DNA of 64,000 nucleotides from Rhizomucor pusillus. Taxonomy: Eukaryota > Mucoromycota > Mucoromycetes > Mucorales > Lichtheimiaceae. Shown piece after piece: positions 56,471 through 64,000 of the stretch. The notes under the pieces are model-generated. The model worked only from the letters and a program-made list of their open reading frames with translations, did no database searches and was not told the origin of the DNA. Location: the NCBI GenBank assembly GCA_900175165.2, contig FWWN02000233.1, positions 80,038 through 144,037 of the forward strand, in the 5' to 3' direction. Every line of letters begins with the position of its first letter. The first letter of the stretch is position 1. The translations under genes were made by a program, and so were the position numbers.

Positions 56471-56595
56471 ACATCCTCCACACTACATCTTTTTCCTCTT
56501 TGAATCAGTACCTTAAACCCCTATTTTATTGAATACCCGTAGCATGATCAAGTTACAAGTGATCAAACTCATAAATATATACTTGAAAATCTCTA

Positions 56596-58726
56596 TTATC
56601 GTCGTTGCTGTCTAAGGAACTCGTTGTAAATATTGTCCGGTACTTTCTGTCGATATCTGAGAAATTTGAAGAGGGCGTCGCGTGCTTCTCTCAAGTTAGG
56701 GTCAGTCCGCGCTGGCGGCCACGATAAAAGACCTGGCAAGATCGTGTCTCGATAGTATGGTCCTCGAAAAATCGCGTCTGTCAATAACTGTGGAGGCATG
56801 GTGCCAGTTCGAGAATAGTGCATAACAGCGTCGCGAACATAGTCCTCAACAAACTGTGCTCCGGTTTCTCCAGTCACTTGCTCCGGTTCAATAATTGATT
56901 GGGGGTATGCCTGAAGCCAAACGTCCAGCTGTCATACAGAAAATAAACAAACCGTTGAATATCTCACGAGTGCCCTTGTTAAAATTCATACTTACCCCAA
57001 GTATTCTAAGCTTAGATTTCGCACGCGTGACATAAAAATGGGCAGCTTTCAAGTGTGTATTGTTCCGTAGTACCCGGGCTTGTATCTGTACGAGACTAGT
57101 TAATAATAATAATTGTATACATTGACATTCCCTGTTTCATCACTGACTTGTAGCACTGCAGGCAGCTCAAACTCTATTGCCTTTTCTAGCTCGTTGAGGA
57201 AACGATGTATAATGCGCTTGCTATGCAGCTTTGTCGTTGCCGGATCAGCAAATGTTTCCTATATTTTTGTGCATTTGATTATCAACATTTTCTGCCACTC
57301 ATGTTTAATATCCATACACATGATCTGTTTATACCTGAAACCATTGCTGGTACGTTACTCCAACGATGCTTCTAGTATGGTGCAGCAGAATTTGCACAAA
57401 GGTTACGATGGCTGTAAACTGTGTTGCGCGAATTCCTGCTGCTATCTCATCGGTTACTTTTTGATTCAATGCGGCCAATAGTTCCACTATCGCCGGAAAT
57501 CCTTGTTCGCCTGACTGAGCCAATCGTTGACATACGACAGCGTATAAGGATAGCAAGAACTGGAGATCAAACTGAACGTCTGTAGCCTGAATATATAGAC
57601 ATAGTTAGGATGTTTCGTCCATTCAAATGAATATAGCGCTTCGATGATACCTCTTCTGCAAATGCAAGCTTATCCAGAATGATTGCATACAAGCATGGCC
57701 AGGACGATGCAGGCTGGGTCAGATGATTACATTCCCCAAACCAAAGGGCGACAAGTTGAAGTATAGGCGAATCAATCATTGCTTGTGCTTCAAACAAAGT
57801 TTCAGATTAAGGTGACATGACCTTTGCGTGTTTCAAACCTTACCTTTTAGGAGTGCATTGGATTTTGCAGAGAGGATATCCTGGACAGTCACCGTTCTTT
57901 TTTCAGGCTCTATTTGAACAAGCGGATTGAAAATCACTTGAATCACGATGCCTTGTCGCTCTTTTGGAGACAGCATCTTTAAACGATTGGAATCTTGCAG
58001 CACTTGTAAAAGCTGTAAGCAAGCAGAGTTACTTGAAAGCATGTCTGCATGATTCTTGCTGCAAAGGCTCTTAATAATAGACAAGTCCTTCGCACTGTAA
58101 GAGACATCGATGATAGCCTCCATGTAATCTGTTAATCCATTAGCCTTGGGTATTTAGTGATCACGTATTGATGTAACTTACCGTTGCTGACAGCAGTGTA
58201 ACGGTCGTCTTGGAATAGTTGCTCCATTTGCTCAAATAGCCAATTTCTATCTGCTCGTTCCACAAATGTTACCAAAGATAACGTCGATGAACACTTGACA
58301 GCCGACACCAGATGATGATATGATACAAAAAGGCGCACGCCCGTTTGCTGCAGTTCATCGAGCCACAGGTTTATAAATTTCCTGGAAGAGAATCGCAATG
58401 TTCGCCTTAGTAATGATATTTGCAAGGCTAGTTCGCCATATGCATCATCTTGCTAACGGTATTTTGTAAGCATCAGAAAGCGTAAATTGCATTCATTTCT
58501 AATGAATTACGTTGTTATCATCGTCATCGCTTTTTACGAGTTCGACGAACGAACGCGCTAGTTGTTCCTGCGTAGTTGGCGTGTCCGTTCTTGCTGTCTG
58601 GACCCGCCGGAATGGAGAACTTGTCTTGGCGATTGCACGACGCTTTTTGCGTAGATCTGCAAAGGTTTTATCTCTACCGAGCAAAAGCGTCCGTGACGAG
58701 GTAATAACTGATGGAGGAGGTGCCAT
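56596..58726 (-). CDS. FANCA: FANCA-like protein, half length
   Basis: Multi-exon minus-strand gene. It begins MAPPPSVITSSRTLLLGRDK and continues through helical blocks NWLFEQMEQLFQDDRY, AKDLSIIKSLCSKNHADMLS, GFPAIVELLAALNQKVTDE and FVQILLHHTRSIVGVTYQQW, then FLNELEKAIEFELPAVLQIQ and AHFYVTRAKSKLRILG. Its last exon reads PPQLLTDAIFRGPYYRDTIL with PGLLSWPPARTD and KVPDNIYNEFL. The last part matches, in order and spacing, the middle of animal FANCA (LQ-x-H, the SLAKTRLADL-like helix, then I-F-R-R-P-Y-Y and L-P-A-L-L and K-I-P-P-S-L-Y). FANCA is part of the Fanconi core ubiquitin ligase for crosslink repair. Human FANCA has about 1450 residues; this ends where the human protein is about half done. 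Identification is by remembered motif, not alignment. Confidence 0.65.
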
Positions 58727-58941
58727 TGAGCATTGCTTGACTGAATCAAGAGGGTAATAGAGGTATCGGAAAATGTGGCGTCAGGGTCCGTGCTCCCCAT
58801 TAAGATACTGACACGCAAGCTGTGACAAAAGATATACTGTTTCTTTTAGAAAAAAAAGGAATACAAGATTTTAATCGTAGCATGTAAAGTACAACGATAA
58901 CCTGGGGGTACAAGAATGGGTAAAGTGCAAGGACAGATCGT

Positions 58942-60084
58942 TTAAGCCTTTTGGGTCTCTGCAGCAGGAGCGTTGTTGGATGATGCGCCGTTGCTACCTC
59001 CTTGCTGTGCTTGCAACTTCTCACCCTACAATGCTTGCTGTTAACATTACTGATATTAAATATTCGTTTGATCGGGACAGACGAACCTGGATCTTCTTTG
59101 CTTCATAGTGGACAGCGGCGATTTGAGCAAGAGTCTGATTAGCAAATTCGTGGATCTTTTGACCAGTGGGAGTCTGCAGAGCAGCTTGGGCCTTGTTCTG
59201 AGCGGTTTGAGCAGCACTGTTCACCTTTTCCTGAATCTTGTACTTTTCATTGTATTCTTTTGCCTTGTCCCAAATGCGGTATTTTTCATCAAATGTTTTG
59301 ACTAGCAACGAAACGTTAAGTCGCCAGTGGAAAAGGTGTTTCATATATCTGTAACAATCATTACCATTCGCCTGCAACTGCGTAAGATAGTTATGAAGAC
59401 GCGAGCTCAAGTTGTACTTTTGATCGTATTCCAGACCCTTTGCGACAACGTGATCCTGGAGCAAATAACCGTTGGCGAGAATCTCTGCGGCGATGCGAGA
59501 CTTTGGCTTGTTTTCTTGTCTGGTGGGCTCAGCGTTGTCCTGCTCGGGGGTCTTGTCTTCAGCGCTAGTAGTTTCAAAGTAAGGTGCAGCGGTGATGTGC
59601 GAATCGTCGATCAAAGCTATCATTGTTGTGAGCGAAACTTTTTGCATAAAAAATCATCACCAGATATTGCTGCTCACCGTTACTCAGCAAGGCAGCAGTT
59701 TTCGCTGCAGATTCTCGTTCAAAGTGTATCAAAGCAACTTGGTGCTCGCCATCGTCATCCCTTTGGAGTCACGGTATCAGAGACGTGATACACGACCCAG
59801 GATAATGTAACAAACAACTTACTTTTGCATCTCGAACTCTTTGATTTTGCCGCAGAACAAGAAGAATTCCTTGACTGTACGTTTTATCAGTAAAAGATAA
59901 AATGCATAAGTATGCGCCTTTTCTCACCATTCTTCTCGGACGATTGTAACGAGATGTTCTTGACAATGACAAAGTTGGGAGAGGGAGTCTCGGGGATCTA
60001 GCGCGTAAGGAACCGCGTTAAGCTATACATATCACAACATAGTTCAGAGACACGGCCTACAGTAATCTTGGTCCAGGTAACCAT
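58942..60084 (-). CDS. RRM protein of the Vip1 family
   Basis: Multi-exon gene starting MVTWTKIT, then PSPNFVIVKNISLQSSEKNV (RNP2-like), KEFFLFCGKIKEFEMQK, a DDDGEHQVALIHFERESAAK (RNP1-like) block and TAALLSNALIDDSHITAAP, so one RNA-recognition motif occupies about the first 95 residues. An acidic linker follows, then AAEILANGYLLQDHVVAKGL and a long helical region with KAKEYNEKYKIQEKVNSAA, ending in Ala/Glu-rich sequence. This order matches fission-yeast Vip1 and its fungal relatives, whose molecular role is little known. RNA binding is likely but the RNP residues are degenerate. It is divergent from the small gene at 60411. Confidence 0.82.
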
Positions 60085-60410
60085 GTTTAAAGAAAAGACG
60101 AAAGAAAGGAGAAAAACCAGGCGGGACAAAAGTACTTAAAAAGAATCGGTGATATCATGGATACCTCAGAGAGGCTGGCGCGCGACTCTGAAACACCTCG
60201 CACCCAATTGTTCCCTTCTTTCTTTCAATGCATCTCTCACACCACTGCTGTGCGAAGTACTTGCATGTGCGATTAAGACCCAAAAGAAAGCGTAACGCTG
60301 CAGGTAAGTAGCCTGCTCCGCGCAGACGACGTCTGACTCTCGAAAGGAGCTGCCAGCAGCCAGCAAGTCCGTCGTTATACGCTCCCAACAAGTTGTCAGA
60401 TTTGGAAATC
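60085..60410. promoter_or_regulatory. Divergent region between the Vip1-like gene and a small gene
   Basis: 326 bp between opposite start codons. GAAAGAAAGG and GAAAGAAAG runs near the Vip1 start are purine-rich. No TATA box is evident. Confidence 0.35.
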
Positions 60411-60894
60411 ATGTCATCGTTTCCCGAACTTTATACAGTCTTTCCGGAAAGTAATGTCCTCCCCAGTGAAAATTGCGTTTCCCAAAAAGTAGAAAGTCTT
60501 GTCCTTAAATGCATACAGCAGTGCGGATTATGCTTGAATCGGCTTGCAAGCTGGGTATGTACGATCGGTATCCCGGCTAATTATCTTTGATCCACTGCTT
60601 GCCAAGCTGTTTTCATGAATGGCGTTCTTTTTTTCTTTTTTAGGGTCCAAGGACGTATCTGCTCTTCGGTCTCAGCTGTTACAACAATCGTCATCAGGAT
60701 ATCACCAATGTAAATGCACCCTTCCTGCATCTAGCCAAAATACACAAAGTATTCTAACTGCTGGTCTCAAAAGTATAGGATGCACCAATAAAATATACGT
60801 TTCCCAGATAATGCTCTTCCATCACCTCAGTGAACTTTTGATTATTGAAGTAAAGGACGAGACTCAACGGCAGACTTGTAAGCAACCTGTGTAA
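60411..60894 (+). CDS. Small unrecognised gene
   Basis: A first exon starts MSSFPELYTVFPESNVLPSE and reads QKVESLVLKCIQQCGLCLNR before a GTATGT donor (about 60556). The acceptor at 60642 continues in phase as GPRTYLLFGLSCYNNRHQDI. A further intron (GTAAATGC donor near 60711, TTTCCCAG acceptor near 60811) would then join IMLFHHLSELLIIEVKDETQ before TAA at 60894, about 120 residues. Without the second intron the frame stops at 60757. Rich in Cys and hydrophobic residues; no motif known to me. Confidence 0.4.
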
Positions 60895-61081
60895 AACGAG
60901 TTGTTCCGCTTATCAAGTCCTATGCATGTCAAAACCTGGTAAAACTCTTGGCATTGATTTATCATTTCCTCTTTGAGTCCGTCTTGTTGTCGATTACACT
61001 TCGAACTTTGTGATTTTGGTTGTTGTCATCATTCTTTCCTTTATTGTTCGAACTAGTAAGAACTAGTACTGCATGCTATAA

Positions 61082-61641
61082 TCAATAATGTTTGTTCCCA
61101 TAATCATATTCTTCATCTTCTTGAGTCGACAGTAAAGTATTGTAGAAAAGCCAAAGGGAGAGGAGGGCGGGAACAACCAAGATTACTTTGTTCTCATGTA
61201 ATTTTGATGATACTTCATTCTTCGTAATCTCTGCACCCGGCGTTGCGCCTATTTCAGCACTCTGTAAACATTGCAATCCAACGTCTTTGCAACTCGACAA
61301 CAGACCAGCTGAACTCATATACACCACTTTTTCAAGCTTGTGGGCCCATCCTAGGAATCTACACACACATACAAATACAGTATGTGTCAGTTCGTGCGAT
61401 GAACAAATTGAACGCTTTCACCAATCAAAGCGCTGTTACCAAAATCTGCCTGGTCTTCAATGGAGTTCGGCTGCAAGCCAAGAGCGCCACACATTCCGCA
61501 AGACGACAATAGAAGAACCTGGCATACAAAAAGGCAAGACGTTTTAATGAACAGCTGAATCACAACTTCGATCCACACAAGCAGCGTGTACGCGATAAAT
61601 GCGCCAGACAATGGATCAGCTTTACGCCAGCCATCAAGCAT
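61082..61641 (-). other. Possible minus-strand membrane protein (alternative to plus-strand reading)
   Basis: Minus-strand frames at 61641-61387 and 61366-61082 join in phase through a GTAACA donor and a CCTAG acceptor. The frame is open beyond 61641 to an AG near 61764. It would encode two hydrophobic segments (GAFIAYTLLVWIEVVIQLFI and VILVVPALLSLWLFYNTLL). However, the plus strand from 61548 also reads as protein (next entry), and hydrophobic antisense of a polar coding region is common. The 61082-61366 part has stops on the plus strand and is the stronger half. Confidence 0.35.
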
Positions 61642-63220
61642 GCGATAATCCAGCAGTTTGATGCAAGAGCGGATGTTCGCCGATTCGGCCGTGACTACAG
61701 CAACATGGATGCCATCATATTTATCCTCGAGGCTCCATTTCAGGCTGATCCAGAGGTCGTGTGTCTATGCAACACGCTTTGTGCAGGCCAGCTTCCGCCA
61801 TCATGTCCCTGTGGCCACTAAATAAACAATTTCTTCGATATTCCATAGATGGAACGATGTTTTCTACGGTTATCGCATAATGAAAATGAACGGGGGGCAT
61901 GGTGCTCCAAGGTACAACGGCACAATTTCCACCAAGCGAAGTCTTTGACGGCTTTCATGCGGCTGCCGGGAATGATTACAAACAGCTATGCAACAAATGT
62001 AAGCTCGCCTCATTATTGAAACATCTATGTATACTTTGCTAATATTCTAATTTGTAGGCCGAAACCCGCTTCGTTGTCTTGGAACTTGAACAACTCGGAG
62101 CCCTCAATGGTGGAGCGGACACACACTCCTGACCACTTCGATGGATAACATCGGCGTCCAAGTGTCAGACTTTGAACTGCACCGATTTCGAGTTGCACTT
62201 CACCAGTTCTGCCACCCTCTGGTCTCTGGAATTCACGCTCGCTAAGCACAATTCATTATGGTGACATTTTTATGCAACACGTCGATGAAGAGGTCCTTAG
62301 AGGTCTGCAGCGTACCATGACAAGAGGACCTCCACAGCGATCCAACCAAACCCTGATCACGGAAGTCGCTACAGACTGCTCGATCCTATACCTGACCTAG
62401 ACGAGGACGTGACCGAGGAAGGGTCCGTCGAGCAATATAGCACAACGGCAAATGGTGTCTCAGAAAGCAACCGAGAGAACAACAAATGAAAGAGACGCAA
62501 GGTCATACAAGCCGTCGCCAGTTCATCAAGAGCGAAAAAACCAAGAATAGTTATCCCAACGTAATTACTATAAGGATCCTGGCACCGGCAAATCTGTCAA
62601 GTACAATCAAAAGTCAAGAAATGTAGCTACCGCGGACACCGGCCTCTATTCATCTATACTTGCTGCAGCCGTCGAACGAGCAAGAAAGGAACATGAAGGC
62701 ATTGCCGAAGGTCAGTTATCAACAACGTTCTTGACAATGTCATTGCTAGAAATGTCTCGCACTCGTTATGTCGGTTATCACATCGCCAACATCGCCATAT
62801 GCGAGGCGTACAAACTGGACACCAACGCAATGATGGAATTCTACAACATTTTCTTCCCTAAACTGGCAAAAAAGCAGCCAAAAGATATGGCGACACATCA
62901 TATACTGTGCAACAAACTACGAGGTCATGAAAGGAAGCCTAGGGCCGAGACTTTCTAGACGCCGGGCTCGTGAAGCAGCTGTCTACACAACAGACACGAA
63001 CATCTTGGAAGGTCATGATCGACTGGAAGGAAACAGTGGTCATACAGAGCTTTTCAATGCAACGGACATTGAATTCCAATCTTTGTCAGAAATGAAAACT
63101 GCGATCTCGAAGGCCGTCTAGCGGAAGAGACACCAGAATCGTCCAGAGCTCCTGCGCTAAGGCGATCTGAACGGTTACGCTCCAAAAAGCAAAAAGTGAT
63201 CAACGAGTCAAGTGGATAGG
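61548..63220 (+). pseudogene. Decayed repetitive coding sequence
   Basis: Plus-strand blocks appear in several frames with intervening stops. They include RVRDKCARQWISFTPAIKHA with FDARADVRRFGRDYSNMDAI; LQGTTAQFPPSEVFDGFHAA with AGNDYKQLCNK; LLDPIPDLDEDVTEEGSVEQ; TADTGLYSSILAAAVERARK; MSRTRYVGYHIANIAICEAY with KLDTNAMMEFYNIFFPKL; and a basic end, APALRRSERLRSKKQKVINE. The consistent strand and order suggest one former gene, with polar nuclear-type composition. Several stops cannot be removed by plausible introns. It may be a transposon-borne or expanded gene family. No transposase motif was found. Confidence 0.45.
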
Positions 63221-63750
63221 GCATTGCGCCTGTATTCATATGTGTCATTCTTTCCTATGATATGTTCTTAATGCTCACCATCCGAAACTATGCACACGGC
63301 TTGCGTGCACTCGGCGAGGAGCTGAGCATGGCTTTGTCACATTTCTAGATAGGTTTGTGAAAGACGTCGATATCAAACTCCCGCAACGTGACAACTAATG
63401 TCGTTTATTAGCGCCATGCTTAGCTCCGCAAGTCCGTCGAAAACACAGTACAGTATTTCCAAAGAATCAAAGGCGTAGACTACCAAATCAGGCCAGATGC
63501 GGTTGTCTCCGTCATCAAGCATTTGCGCTGGGGCCATCTTTGCGGTGTCGGGAGAAGTGAAAATTTCTGAAGACACCAGCAATAATACAACCGCGTCCTT
63601 GACTTTGTTCGGATCGGGATCTTCAGCAAGGCCGTCATAAACAGCCAAAATCAGCAAAGTGTTCTTGGCTTCCAAACAGACGGTACGAAATTGAATCAGG
63701 AGACCCTAGATATGCATGTAAAACATCTCTAGGTCTACACATAACATTTT
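63221..63750. other. No supported gene
   Basis: A minus-strand ORF at 63373-63675 (LILAVYDGLAEDPDPNKVKD, then MLDDGDNRIWPDLVVYAFDS) is protein-like but isolated. It may be another relic of the same type as the block to the left. Confidence 0.3.
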
Positions 63751-64000
63751 ATGTTATGGAGTTACTGTGATCTCAAACCACCAGCGTCGGTGGATGAATT
63801 TGGTTCTTTCACAACTATCAAGTCTCTTCGCAATCTCGTGCAACTTGCACATATTTGCACGAAACTTACAGCAGCACCAACGTCGTCAGTCCTGCTTGAA
63901 CAGTTTGAAGCAAAGAAGCATCCTGAGATGCAAATGGAAGAGTTGGAGAATTTGCTGTCTCCTAAGCACGACCGTATCCTGTCTTGCGTCACTCGCTTTT
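63751..64000 (+). CDS. Partial open frame at the right edge
   Basis: From the ATG at 63751 the plus strand is open for 83 codons to the end of the window: MLWSYCDLKPPASVDEFGSF, TTIKSLRNLVQLAHICTKLT, then LEQFEAKKHPEMQMEELENL and SPKHDRILSCVTRF. Composition is that of a normal helical protein. No family recognised; the start could also lie in an upstream exon. Confidence 0.4.
   Translation, partial: MLWSYCDLKPPASVDEFGSFTTIKSLRNLVQLAHICTKLTAAPTSSVLLEQFEAKKHPEMQMEELENLLSPKHDRILSCVTRF

Noticed and set aside
1..64000. CRISPR arrays, prophage, bacterial operons or a biosynthetic cluster
   Set aside because: No regularly spaced repeats, no phage genes, no ribosome-binding-site pattern, and neighbouring genes have unrelated housekeeping roles.

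Overview
The window looks like nuclear DNA from an early-diverging filamentous fungus, most likely Mucoromycota. Genes are dense, on both strands, and cut by many short (about 50-75 nt) GT-AG introns. Several proteins are fungal in type: Mrp51, a CreC-type WD protein, a Kre9-like GPI protein and a GH16 wall glucanase. A complete cobalamin-dependent methionine synthase and a FANCA-like protein are genes that Dikarya generally lack but basal fungi can keep. No operons, plasmid features or CRISPR arrays are present. All exon joins given here were read by eye from splice sites and frame continuity, without transcript data.

Layout. 1-9.4 kb: the 3' part of the exocyst gene SEC15, a mitochondrial-type PPR protein, a beta-trefoil/CipC-like fusion, mitoribosomal Mrp51, an RCC1-repeat protein and, divergent from it, an unrecognised gene. 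10.5-13.1 kb: a SAM plus HMG-box regulator. 13.1-17.9 kb: gene-poor, with a 5'-truncated LINE fragment. 17.9-35.9 kb: a GPI-type secreted protein, a CreC/WDR20-like WD protein, a secreted dibasic-rich protein, a coiled-coil protein, MetH, a second secreted acidic protein, a SurE-fold phosphatase, a PP6/Sit4 phosphatase and TIM17.

36-42 kb: a decayed stretch with a 93%-identical inverted duplication, broken ORFs, a hAT transposase remnant and tRNA-Thr(CGU), interrupted by an intact C2-domain gene. 42.6-60.9 kb: GH16 glucanase, nucleoporin Seh1, a C6orf136/DUF2358-like protein, a zinc-finger protein, a Sec2/Rabin8-type Rab GEF, long-chain acyl-CoA synthetase, a short FANCA homologue, a Vip1-like RRM protein and a small unknown gene. 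61-64 kb: mostly decayed repetitive coding sequence, with an open frame running off the right edge.

Functional links: SEC15 and the Sec2-type GEF act in the same polarised-exocytosis pathway, and GH16 and the GPI protein would be cargo for the cell surface. Mrp51, TIM17, the PPR protein and probably the DUF2358 protein serve mitochondria. I see no clear gene cluster for a new pathway. The most unusual items are the half-length FANCA, a GC-AG intron in the PP6 gene, the enlarged Seh1, the trefoil/CipC fusion, and the LINE and inverted-duplication debris.
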